This document shows positions 1 through 9,099 of a DNA stretch of 22,313 nucleotides, piece by piece; positions within the stretch are counted from its first letter, which is position 1; each line of letters begins with the position of its first letter. The stretch is taken from NCBI GenBank assembly GCA_015657535.1, contig JADHZB010000543.1:1-22313 (forward strand). Direction: 5' to 3'. This stretch comes from Nephromyces sp. MM_2019. Its lineage: Eukaryota; Apicomplexa; Aconoidasida; Nephromycida. Both the position numbers and the translations under genes were made by a program. The notes beneath the pieces are model-generated. The model was not told the DNA's origin. It did not search any database and saw only the letters and a list, made by a program, of their open reading frames with translations.

Positions 1-243
1 GATGTCACCGGGGCCTGCTCGATATTGACCAGTAAAAATAGGTGTATCAGTATCACTCACTGTATAAACATTTGGTCTAAAGATGGAGGGAGATGATTCA
101 TAGTACTGAGTGGAGTTCATCGCAGGGTATCTTGTCTGCTCGGCCTTCACTCGCGGTGAGGAGTGCTTCTCATGTCGTTCTTTTCTGGTATACTCCGACA
201 ATTTTGTGGGCTTTTTCGAGTGTAGGGGAGGATTATACAACAT
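1..243 (-). CDS. Probable gag start of a leftward LTR retrotransposon (partial, runs off the window)
   Basis: On the minus strand an ATG at 243-241 opens a frame with no stop down to base 1, about 81 codons, and the same frame is also open upstream to about 310. The product is rich in Pro, Ser, Tyr and charged residues, starting MLYNPPLHSKKPTK and later containing TPIFTGQYRAGPGD; I see no domain I can name. Base composition is clearly more GC-rich than the flanking DNA, as expected for coding sequence. It lies about 400 bases downstream, in the same orientation, of an LTR (639-1099) with a primer-binding-site-like sequence, which is where a gag gene would sit. Alternative: a host exon, because a reasonable splice acceptor (CTCTCCCCACAG) ends at base 300 on this strand and the frame is open from there. 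The gag reading is inferred from position, not from homology. Confidence 0.45.
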   Translation of the reverse strand, partial: MLYNPPLHSKKPTKLSEYTRKERHEKHSSPRVKAEQTRYPAMNSTQYYESSPSIFRPNVYTVSDTDTPIFTGQYRAGPGDI

Positions 244-619
244 TCTAAATTCGCTGATCGTATGAAGCAACGAATTAGAAGATTTTGGGGGGTGGTGAAC
301 TGTGGGGAGAGCTTATATATATTAGGGCCAAAATTTGTAGTTTAGAAGAAATTTTTGAGGATTTTCAAAAAAAAAATATCTCACAAGTAAATTAGTTGTT
401 AAAGATTAAAGAAGATGTAGCGCAATGTAAAAATAAAGCAGATGTGTCTATTTAATAAAAAGTTTGGATGGACGGGGTCGCCACTGGAAGATCTTGATTA
501 AGGAAGAAGAAAATTTTAGAAAATTTTGGGGGGGGTAGGATAAGATAAAAGAAAAAAAATGAAGAAGAACAAAACAAGTTACGTGGAGGTTGAAAAATAA
601 AAATAAAAATAATAATAAC
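244..619 (-). other. Leader between LTR/PBS and the gag-like ORF
   Basis: Non-coding stretch of low complexity, with poly-purine runs on the plus strand (a G run near 528-535 and A-rich blocks). Read on the minus strand it is pyrimidine-rich. No gene is visible. Its place between the LTR and the gag-like ORF makes it the probable 5' untranslated leader of the leftward element. Confidence 0.35.
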
Positions 620-637
620 AACTAAGCGCTACTACCA
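620..637 (-). promoter_or_regulatory. Candidate primer binding site of the leftward element
   Basis: On the minus strand the 18-mer TGGTAGTAGCGCTTAGTT begins within a base or two of the LTR 3' end. Its complement ends in CTACCA, as the 3' end of a tRNA should, and the first nine bases resemble the initiator-methionine tRNA primer sites used by many gypsy and copia elements (TGGTAG then CAG). The match to a specific tRNA beyond that is weak, so the primer identity is a guess; the position is the stronger argument. Confidence 0.45.
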
Positions 638-638
638 A

Positions 639-1099
639 TATAACAATTGCCTATCTCGCAATTGTCGCCAGCCCTGCTCGGCTTCGGCCTTATGTATTTC
701 TATCGATCACTTAACCTGGCAACCTTCGTTAAGCCCATCTCGGCTTATGATATAATTAAAATAATTAAAAGTTATTGTAAATTTTCAAAAAGTGTTTAAA
801 GAAAATATATTCTCATCTTTGATTATTAAATCAAAACGATTCAAGTTAAAACAAAAAATGAACATCGTCGTAAACAAAAAGGTGGAAAGCATAGAATATT
901 CGCATGCACTTATATGTTAAAATATATTCAAGTATTTGCATAGATTTCTATATCTATTTCTAAGTTCACGGTTCAGTATTTCATTTAAGTATAGCAATGA
1001 AATAAAGCCTATTCTAGATAGGTCGTTTTGCATGCATGCAAAATAAAATACTTCTACAATGATGTGCTATGCTTAACAATTATTACTATAATTGTTACA
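639..1099 (-). repeat. LTR, family B, minus orientation (copy 1)
   Basis: This stretch is the reverse complement of the LTR copies at 1854-2319 and 2320-2780, with clear similarity along about 460 bases. The minus-strand start is TGTAACAATTATAGTAATAA at 1099 and downward. The last few bases of the LTR (ATTACA in the other copies) are replaced where the primer-binding-like sequence begins. It carries the family's 18-bp palindrome at 1026-1043 and one octamer ATTTGCAT at 934-941. Its 5' end directly abuts integrase coding sequence of an oppositely oriented element at 1100, so this element inserted into that one. Confidence 0.85.
1026..1043. repeat. 18-bp palindrome of LTR family B
   Basis: TTTTGCATGCATGCAAAA, its own exact reverse complement. 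Also at 1910-1927 and 2376-2393, unchanged in all three LTRs although the surrounding LTR sequence has diverged. Confidence 0.9.
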
Positions 1100-1807
1100 C
1101 TAGCTCCACTTGAATTCGCGTATAACAACTCTATAAATCAGAGTTCTGGTCATACACCATTTTACTTGATGTACGGAGACCATCCAATTACATCCCACCA
1201 AGCCAATATCAGTAATCCAGAAATTATAATCAAGACTGAATCAGCTCTGAAAATGTTAGAGGAGCTGTTTAAAAACTTAGAGGTCGCAAAAAACAAAGAG
1301 AAGGCTGCCAGCCTGCGGTAAAAATACTATAAAGACCGCGGAAAAACGAATATCACTTGTGAAACCGGTGATTACGTCATGTTGTCAACCAGAAATTTTA
1401 GAGCCGGCCTAGGTCCACGCAAATTAGACCCAAGATTTGTAGGCCCTTATGAAATTCAACAGAAACTGTCTGATTTAAACTATAAAGTCAAGCTTCCACT
1501 GGAATTAAAGCTACACCCGATCTTTCACATATCCCAATTGAAGAAATATAAAGGCAACATAGACAATAGCCAGGACAACGACGAAGTCTACGTACTTATC
1601 GAAGATGAAATGCCCCCAGAAATGAAAATATCGCACATCCGGGATCACAGGCAACGCATAAACGAGCAGGGGAAGCGCATCAAAGAGTGTCTTGTGCGTT
1701 GGAGTAGCACCGAAGAAGGAGACGACAGCTGGGAACAACTACCCAACACTGAAGACACGAAAAAACTCTTTCGAAAGTATTCCAAGAAAACAGGAAAGAG
1801 CAAATGA
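1100..1807 (+). pseudogene. Ty3/gypsy pol 3' end: integrase C-terminal part and chromodomain (family B, broken)
   Basis: Remnant of a chromovirus-type Pol polyprotein. The left edge is cut by the inverted LTR and the frame begins at integrase sequence with the family signature EFAYNN, followed by GHTPFYLMYGDHP. One in-frame TAA at 1319-1321 interrupts it; the same frame then continues from 1322 to the TGA at 1805-1807. After the stop come the GPY/F-type module (DPRFVGPYEI and HPIFHISQLKK) and a chromodomain (ISHIRDHRQR, LVRWSSTEEGDDSWE). The reverse transcriptase, RNase H and the catalytic DDE part of the integrase are missing from this copy. In this class the chromodomain helps steer integration to marked chromatin. 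Non-functional: truncated plus a nonsense codon. Confidence 0.88.
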
Positions 1808-1853
1808 TGCTCGAAACATCACGAGGACGTGATATCTTTATAAGAGGGAAGAA
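1808..1853 (+). other. pol 3' untranslated end with polypurine tract
   Basis: Short gap between the pol stop and the 3' LTR. It ends in the purine-rich AAGAGGGAAGAA just before TGTAAC, the expected place and composition for the polypurine tract that primes plus-strand synthesis in LTR elements. Confidence 0.6.
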
Positions 1854-2319
1854 TGTAACAATTATTGTACTAATTATTAAGCATATCATATTATTTGAAA
1901 CGTATTTTATTTTGCATGCATGCAAAACAACCTATCTAGAGTAGTATTTATTTTATTGCTGTATCTAAATAAGACACTGAACGGCGAACCTAGAAATAAA
2001 TGTAGGAATACATGCAAATACTTAAATAGTTTTTAACATATAATTGCATGCAAATATTTTATGCTTCCCCCCTTTTTTTTCATGACGATGTTCACTTTAT
2101 CCTATAACTTGAAGCATTTTGATTTAACAATCAAAGATCAGAATATATTTTTTTCAACATTGTTTGTAAACTTCTAAAATAACTTTTAATTATTTTAATT
2201 ATATCACATAAGCCGAGAAGGGCTTAACGAAGATTCCCAGTTAAGCAATCGATAAAAATATAAGGCCGTAGCCGAGTAGGGCTGGCGACAATTGCAAGAT
2301 AGGCAATTGGTATAATTAC
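1854..2319 (+). repeat. LTR, family B, plus orientation (copy 2; 3' LTR of the pol fragment)
   Basis: Starts TGTAACAATTATTGTA directly after the polypurine tract and ends ...TATAATTAC. Similar over its full length to 2320-2780 and, inverted, to 639-1099. Contains the 18-bp palindrome at 1910-1927, two octamers ATGCAAAT at 2012-2019 and 2048-2055, a C/T-rich tract near 2065-2080, and the GC-rich motif AGCCGAGTAGGGCTGGCGAC near the 3' end. Confidence 0.88.
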
Positions 2320-2780
2320 TGTAACAATTATTGTAATAATTATTAAACAGATCACATTATTTGAAACGTATTCTATTTTGCATGCATGCAAAACAACCTA
2401 TCTAGAGTAGTATTAATTTTATTGATGTATCTAAATAAAACACTGAACCGCGAACCTAAAAATAGATGTAGGACATGCAAATGCTTAAATATTTTTTAAC
2501 ATCTAATTGCATGCAAATGTTTTATGCTTTCCCCCATTTTTTCGTGACGATGTTCACTTTATCCTATAGCTTGAAGCATTTTGATTTAATAATCAAAGAT
2601 CACAATATATAATCTTCAATACTTTTCAAACTTTTAAAATAACCTTCAATTATTTTAATTATATCACATAAGCCCAGAAGGGCTTAAAGAAGATTGCCAG
2701 TTAAGCAGTCAATAAAAATATAAGGCCGTAGCCGAGTAGGGCTGGCGACAATTGTGTGATAGGCAATTGTTATAATTACA
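2320..2780 (+). repeat. LTR, family B, plus orientation (copy 3, tandem with copy 2)
   Basis: Begins TGTAACAATTATTGTA with no spacer after copy 2 and ends TATAATTACA, giving the canonical TGTAA...TTACA inverted termini. Palindrome at 2376-2393; octamers at 2475-2482 and 2511-2518. Its right end cuts straight into the integrase frame of a different gypsy family at 2781-2782, so it marks an insertion into that element. Confidence 0.87.
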
Positions 2781-3900
2781 GCCAATACCATCACCAGAAC
2801 GTAGATGGCAATGTGTGACTATGGATTTTATTGTCCACTTGCATCAAACAGCCAATGGTAATGCTGCCTGTTTTGTTTTTGCCGACAAACTGAGCAAAAT
2901 GGCACATTTCATACCGAGAAACAAACACGTGACAGCTAGAGGAACAGCCAAACTATGCATTGATAATATATTCAGGTTACACGGTTTACCCGAACAGAGC
3001 ATATCTGATAGAGATGCAAGGTTTACCAGCAACTTTTGGAACGCTTTCCCTGAATATTTAGGCACCAAAATATCACTATCTACCTCACATCATCCTCAAA
3101 CAGATGGCCAATCCGAGCGCTCCATTCGCACACTTTAACAAATGCTGAGGAATTATGTGGGTGGTAGACAGAATGATTGGGATGAAGTTATTACATTAAT
3201 GGAATTTGCATATAACAATGCAACGCAATCCAGAACTAGGACCTCTCCGCTCTTTCTCAGCTACAATGACCACCCCCATACACCTCACAGCCTTGGTGAG
3301 GCAGGCAGGCCGCGCGATTGTCAAGTGAATTCAGTTAACGAATTCACAGATATAATCAGCAAAGCGTTGAAAGCTGCAAAACACAATCAGATTGAAGCAA
3401 GTGCAAAGCAACAGTTTTACGCAGATAAAGGCCGCAAACACTTAGATTACTTGGTGAGACAGCATGTATGATTGTCAACCCGCACTTTCCGTGCATGACT
3501 TGAGCCAAAAACACTTGAACCAAGACTTGCTGGGACATAAAGATCATCGAAAAGATCTCTGACGTTGAATATAGACTTGAGCTACCGGAAGGCATGAGAA
3601 TACACCAAGTATTTCATGTATCTCAGCTGAAAGGAGCCAACTCGGCCCACGATGAATCTAACTCTACTGGTGGCTCGAGCAAGTTAGAAATTCGTATCGA
3701 AGATAGCCCAATTAAACCTTGGGAAGTGGAAAAAATAATCACAAGGAGAGAAATTCTAATTAAAGATGGTAAGTCCAAGCAAGAACATCTCATTAGGTAG
3801 AAAGATGCTAATGCGGATGATGACTCTCGGGAACCAAAAGGAATTCTAAAAGATTGCAAGATTATGATCAGAGCTCTTAATAACACGGCCGCGAAGAGAA
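2781..3900 (+). pseudogene. Ty3/gypsy integrase and chromodomain remnant (family C, broken)
   Basis: Second, distinct chromovirus-type Pol remnant. The frame is open from 2782 (PIPSPERRWQ, the usual entry to the integrase core). The core keeps all three catalytic acids: D at 2824 (TMDFI), D at 3007 (ISDRDARFTS) and E at 3115 (HHPQTDGQSER). Damage follows: TAA at 3136-3138, TGA at 3469-3471 and 3496-3498, a frame change near 3535-3545, and TAG at 3798-3800 inside the chromodomain at the spot of a conserved Trp. Between the stops EFAYNNATQ is readable, and after the frame change HQVFHVSQLK (GPY/F module) and PWEVEKIITRRE (chromodomain). The N-terminal zinc-binding part of the integrase and everything upstream were lost to the LTR insertion. 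Clearly a pseudogene. Confidence 0.9.
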
Positions 3901-3934
3901 CATGAGGACGTGTTCAAACTCAAGGTGGGAGGAA

Positions 3935-4408
3935 TATAACCAGTAAAAAGATTTCACTACTCAAATGACCTAAAAGATAGCTTAAATAGCGTATTTAGAT
4001 GTAGAATATAAAACAATATTTACTACTTTAAATATTAGATTTATACGATATCTCTGTGCCAAGTTACGCACATTTTTGTATCAGTATTATTTTTACAAAC
4101 TTTTACTTGACATTCATTACAACTCATACCTACCGAAGTTATAAGTATACTATAGGGCTATTAAGTTAGCCTTGATATCAAGCTAATAACATACTCAGAC
4201 CCATAACTAGCTTGTGGCTGAAGTAGGTAGAGCTTTATTGCAATGGTGAAGGTTTAGCTGCTGAACTAGACAGACTTGACAAGCTTCATTACCTGAAAAA
4301 CTCGATTAAACACTAAAATACTTAGTCCACTATATTGCACCAAGTTGAGATAAGCCGGACAATAACCAGTGGTTATTGTGGCAACCAGGCGAGTAGGCAC
4401 TGGTTACA
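3935..4408 (+). repeat. LTR, family C (3' LTR of the broken integrase element)
   Basis: Starts at TATAACCAGTA, a decayed TGTAAC, directly after the purine-rich GGTGGGAGGAA, and ends CACTGGTTACA, giving about 474 bases, close to the size of family B. A degenerate second copy ends at 9594. Both share the block ACTCATACCTACC, the stem-loop GGCTATTAAGTTAGCC (4156-4171) and the end motif AGGC-AGTA-GCAC. Assignment rests on position after pol and on the second copy. Confidence 0.7.
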
Positions 4409-4439
4409 CTTAAACCCTATACTCTTCAAGCATGCCAAT

Positions 4440-5243
4440 GATGTTGCTTTAGGTTATAAAATGAATTTATATTGATTCATTTGCTCCCACTCCACTTCGC
4501 TTTCATCAATAATGATGCTCTATTCCGATTTCGATTATCGAAGTGAAATATTTTTTGTTTCGTCAGACTGAATTTTAATCATTCCAAGTGATTAAAATAA
4601 GCAATTTTTATTGCTTTTGTAAATACTTTAATAAGTTTAATTGGTATCGAATGCATATTTCCATTCATTCGTGACTTCATTGACTCCACACTAGTTCCTT
4701 TTCATGATTTGCCGTTCCAATAATTCTCCATTAGCGCGATGTGTTTTAATTATGCCAAACTGTAAAATCCAAATTAAGTATAATTTTATTAAAGTGATTT
4801 GGCCAACTCAATAGCTGTATACAACAATTTTGTTTAAATTGCCAATACCGAACAAAGTGTTTTCAATATTAAACGTTTATGGTATTAAAACTGTCTCTCC
4901 TATAATTTATTTTACAACCATATATGAGTTATCAACTCGCAATTGGTTCCAAATTATTTTTGTAATTATTGATTACACTTCAAATGACTTATAGTAATTT
5001 CTAATCAATTATAATTTAGCTATAATCGATTTTGGTGAGTCCAAATATCTTTTCTCAATCGTATGAGACCATTTCTAAATTAGTTACACATTCGTGAAAT
5101 TAATTCGCGCATCTTTATTTCTTGTACGGATAGGTTATACAATATAAAAATTGTCTTCCTTTTAATTTAATTGGTTTGGAAACCGTCTTCTTTTCCTTTC
5201 CCCGATTCCTATTCAAGTTTCCCGTTTCATTTAGTGTATTTGT
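4440..5243 (+). repeat. Old T-rich repeat, segment a, copy 1
   Basis: No open frame of note. Recurs in diverged, direct-orientation form at about 7140-8010 and, in part, at about 8690-9010. Shared landmarks include TTTTAATCATTCCAAGTGAT (about 4572), matched by TTTTAATCACTCCAAATGAT in copy 2, and a pyrimidine-rich end: CCCCGATTCCTATT here against GGCCCCTATTTGGC there. Class of element unknown; no coding domain survives. Confidence 0.6.
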
Positions 5244-5720
5244 TGTAACCGGAGCCTACTCGCTTCGGTTCGCCTGACTTTCTTACTCAAAAGTGTCCGG
5301 CTTAACTTAGTTCAATCAGATTGACCTTAACTAAATTAATTAAAGTTGAAGAAGATATATTCTCATGATTGAATGTTAAATTTCTGAAGATGATTTTGAA
5401 GATTTTGCGAAAAAGGCGGGGTGAAAAGGGGGAGAGAATTTGAAGAACTTTGCATTTATGCAAACTGAATCAAATCTTAAATAAAACTTTAACTACATTA
5501 TTTATCTATCATAAAATAAATTTAGGCTAAGACCTAACATGTCCGCAAATTTTGGGCTTGATTTACTTAGGAGTTTCTCCTACGCTTCATAACTTTATGA
5601 GTTTAGCTCCTCATGGCCTCATCTTTTGGCTAAGCTCCATAGTTACTTATGTTCTTTCCAATGAGCTCCATCATGCCCAGTCTTGGAATCACGGGCGTTG
5701 TACAGGTTTGTCCTATTACA
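5244..5720 (-). repeat. Probable LTR, family D, minus orientation
   Basis: The minus-strand 3' end is GGCTCCGGTTACA at 5244, like the ends of the other LTRs here. The interior, inverted, resembles family B: a GATATATTCTCAT block near 5353 and a purine-rich GGCGGGGTGAAAAGGGGG tract near 5410. The proposed 5' end is TGTAATAGG at 5720, giving 477 bases, the same size as the other LTRs. The first about 120 bases match, inverted, the end of 5723-6236. A plus-strand frame at 5552-5794 lies across it and I do not regard it as a gene. Confidence 0.55.
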
Positions 5721-5731
5721 TTTGTAATAGG
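5712..5731. repeat. Perfect 9-bp hairpin at the head-to-head junction
   Basis: CCTATTACA, a two-base TT spacer, then TGTAATAGG. The arms are exact reverse complements and look like two LTR 5' ends (TGTAA...) facing away from each other. Confidence 0.75.
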
Positions 5732-6236
5732 TGGTATAATAAACTATCACCATTATTAATTAATATAGAACCATTCTTGGTCCAATTAATGTGACTAACG
5801 TCGTCTTCAAGATGTGTTTAGCAATGCTAGCTCCCCATTTTGATGTCAATGCATTGATTTAGCACCCTTATTGGTTCAATAAAAAAAAAAAACAATTATT
5901 TTAGACACATATTGCGCTCAAATACATATTTTCATAAATTTATAAATGATTTCTAGAGTGCATTTGCAGTGGATCTCGGATTGGTAGATGATGGTTATTT
6001 ACTTTAATGGCTCCAGGGCATATCACAAGCAAACTTTTGATTCTGGTACTGTTGTTCATCAATAATGAGTCTAAAATAGTGATAGCGAAGTTATGAATTG
6101 TTACACATTTAATTATCAGAATATATTCCCTTCAACTTGAATTAATTTTAATAAACTTAAAACTTGAATTAATTTAAGTCGGACTCTTTAAAGTATGAAA
6201 AATTAGGCAAACCGAGGCGGGTAGGCTCCGTTTACA
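5723..6236 (+). repeat. Probable LTR-like unit, plus orientation, head to head with 5244-5720
   Basis: Begins TGTAATAGG at 5723 and ends GGCTCCGTTTACA at 6236. The last about 160 bases are an inverted match to 5244-5370 (both contain an AGGC-AACCGA-GCG-GTAGGCTCCG core). The interior 5800-6060 instead matches the old repeat segment b seen at 8240-8480 and about 9985-10200, so the unit may be composite. Confidence 0.45.
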
Positions 6237-7139
6237 AAAAGCTTACCTAAAGAGGAAAAAGTATTAGTATAATAAAATGCATATGGAAGCAATTAATTGT
6301 GCTGCTAGTTGATTTTGAGTGCAACTACTAGGTTTTAAATATTTGTATTCAATGTGAATAGCTCGAATTCGAAACGTTTTTTAGATTAAAAAGCCTTATC
6401 GCCATCTTTGGAACACTTTAGGATATAGTTCTAACACTTTAACGTCATTAAGCTTCAAAAGTCGGGGGAAAGCTTTTAAATATCGAGTTGGGAAATTGAG
6501 ACTATCGTCCCTAGTGTGTTTTCTTTATTTTAATGTTTTAAAATTGCTAAATTTTGGTTTCTCTTTATCTAGCACAATTTATCAGTATTCGTTTTACCAA
6601 TATTTATATTTTTGCGTAAATTTCTCGGTAATTTGTAGATTTTGATAAGTTATTTCTAGCTCAACAAGCTAAAATCACCTAATTAGTAATTAAATTAGTA
6701 AATAACTTTCTAGCATTGCACTTTAACAATTTTGAGCTTTCGAAACTCGGTAAAATAGCCTTATTTTGAGCTAGAATATTCAGTTTTTACATCCTCAAAT
6801 AGCTTTATACTTTATGTATAGGGCATTTAGGATAATCAAAGCACTTTTTGTAAACATAATAACTTTCTGGAAGATTCAAACTCTTGAATATTTAACGGAA
6901 AGCATTTCATTCAATTTTTCTATTATTTGATCAAGAACAATTTAATAGATTCTGGATGCATTTTGGTCAACGGTGATTGTTATTTATAATCATTGTAGTA
7001 GCAGTAAATCTTTAATTTCATTTATTTTGCTCTTTCCCGTCTGTAATTGCTACCCTAGCAATGTATTTGTCACTCTTAGCACAAGCTTTAGCACAACCAA
7101 ATGTTAATTTTTGACTCTATCTGGAGTTTGAGGTTCCAT
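6237..7139 (+). repeat. Old T-rich repeat DNA; segment c copy 1 at about 6450-6560
   Basis: No gene. The stretch around 6455-6515 (GGGGGAAAGCTTTTAAATAT, GACTATCGTCCCTAG) aligns with 10,345-10,410 (GGGGAAAACTTTTAGATGTC, AACAATCGTCCTTGA). The remainder is T-rich sequence with dense stops in every frame. Confidence 0.5.
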
Positions 7140-8010
7140 TTCTGCTGAAGTGTACCCTATAATCTCGAATCGTACCAATGCTACTTCATTAATTTAAAAT
7201 GCGAATATATTTTACTCCATTTGTCCGAATTTCACTTTTCTTTATTCCATAGCTGCTTTCTATTCAATTTGGCTGTTCTAGATCAATTGATTACGTATTT
7301 TAGCAAAAGAAATTTTAATCACTCCAAATGATTGAGCCAAGCGATTTTGATTAGTTTTCTAGTTGTTCATGAATATGCGATAAACATTTTCAATCATTTG
7401 CTAATCCATTCGCTTAATCAAAATTTCTTCTTGGTGTTCATGCAACTTATTCGCCATTAGTTGTGCTCGGTTCATACTACTCATGCCAAATTAAATTTTT
7501 TCGATAACCTCAATATTTTTTAAATCGAATTTGGCTATTTTGAATGAGCGAGAGTTGCCACTATTTCATATAGTGTTTTCAATTTCAAGTGTTTTTTTTT
7601 GTAATTATAAAACAATTTTTATCTTTCTATAATTTTGTTCAATTCCATACATGACTCTTAGGATCAAAGTTGATTCCAAATGATCCCTATAGCCATTAGT
7701 TATGTGCTATTTGGTATTTACGAATCCGATATTAATTGTAATTCTTTTATAAATAATTTTGGCCATTGTGAGTGTCCTTTAACAACATTCAATAACTACT
7801 TCCATAATAATTATACGTATACGGGATTAATTTAAAATTCTCAATTCAATGTAGAAAAGAATGATAGTCTGGAAATTTTTTTACCTTGTCATTTAAATTG
7901 TTTGGGAATCGTTTTCTTTTTATTTTCTTGGCCCCTATTTGGCTTTCCATTTGTATTTAAGCAATTTTAACCGGAAATGCATCAACTCTTTACGATTATT
8001 TACCTGGGTT
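7140..8010 (+). repeat. Old T-rich repeat, segment a, copy 2
   Basis: Diverged direct copy of 4440-5243, with the order of landmarks conserved: TTTTAATCACTCCAAATGAT near 7314, TATAGTGTTTTCAATTTCAA near 7569, and the pyrimidine-rich end CTTTTTATTTTCTTGGCCCC near 7914. Nothing coding is visible. Confidence 0.6.
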
Positions 8011-9099
8011 AGGTGACTTGGCTTATAGTTATCCAATGGGCCCCATGATTTAAAGTATTTCCTTATTGTTTCGTTCTAAACATTTAAAAATACGAGGAGT
8101 TCAATTTTCTTTTAGGCTAATGTTATGATTGCTATTTCCCTCCTTGGGTACCCTTTTCTTTTGTTGGATCATTGTTAATTAATGCATGGTCAATTGAATT
8201 TGTTAAATTGAAATAAGCATTACCTTCAGGTTGTGCTTAGTGTCACTAGTTCCCTAATTAGCTTTCAATGCGTTATATTGGCACCCATTATGAATAATCA
8301 ATAGCGCTATATTTCCAATAATTTTAGACAAATTAAGCATGTTTTTAAGTATTGATAGTTATTTCTCGAGTGCCTTAAAGATATAGCTTGAATTTATTAA
8401 TGCTTATAATTCATTTTGATCAGCCCAGGGCATGTTAATGCTTAACAACCTGAGCTACCAAATGATTATTTCAATGACTTGATTCAAATTTCAGTCATTT
8501 TATAATTTTTGCTCTCTCCTCTTTGTAATTTTTATATTCTGCACAAATTGCATATTTCTGCAATTTTGGAGTTTAAAACATCTTTGATATTTAATTCAGA
8601 GTCTATTTGGGCCCTTTGGGTTCCAATTATTTTCTTCAGCATTTCATGTGATGTTAACTATTGCCTGTGCTGGTTTTGATATCCAAAAGTGATTACTTGT
8701 TGATACTTTATACTTTACATATCTTTTGACAGCCATTTGTCATTCCGAATTTTTTAGCAGCTAGTCTATTTAAGCGTAATTTTATTATGTATCCAGTCAT
8801 TCCAAATGATCTGGTTTCGTAAAATCAGATGCTTAGTGTTTTTGTTAAATCATTTGATTAGCTATTTTGCATCCTTGAGTTAATTTTAGATCTTAACCGA
8901 GGGTTTTAATAATATTTTCAGCGCCCATGCACCTGCATTCTCGTCATTTGCAATTTGAAATTACGACCCCGATTGAATTATAAATTAGTTTAAATTGATT
9001 ATATGCATCTGGTTCAATACCAGTATCTTCAGCTATTGAAACAAAAAGTTTTGCATATATGAAATGATTGAATATGGTACTCTTCATGAGGGTGTGATA
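8011..9099 (+). repeat. Old T-rich repeat, segment b copy 2 (about 8140-8480) and partial segment a copy 3 (about 8690-9010)
   Basis: GTTAATTAATGCATGGTCAA near 8173 recurs as ACTAATTAATGCACAATTAA near 9934. AATTTTAGACAAATT and TTATTTCTCGAGTGCC (8320-8375) recur at 5903-5965 and 10,100-10,130. GTCATTCCAAATGATCTGG near 8796 matches the segment a landmark. No gene is visible; the 61-residue minus frame at 9029-9214 lacks any recognisable feature. Confidence 0.5.

Noticed and set aside
464..481. Minus-strand TGGCGACCCCGTCCATCC, a second primer-binding-site-like 18-mer whose complement ends in CCA and resembles a tRNA-Trp end
   Set aside because: It lies about 155 bases beyond the LTR end, whereas the candidate at 620-637 is directly adjacent. 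It could still be the true site if the LTR is longer than I think.
1680..1925. 81-residue minus-strand frame
   Set aside because: Antisense of the chromodomain fragment and LTR start; its first residues come from the LTR palindrome, which also explains the similar start of the plus-strand frame at 1028.
5552..5794. 80-residue plus-strand frame
   Set aside because: Lies across the junction of two LTR-like units, has no recognisable domain, and is explained by chance.
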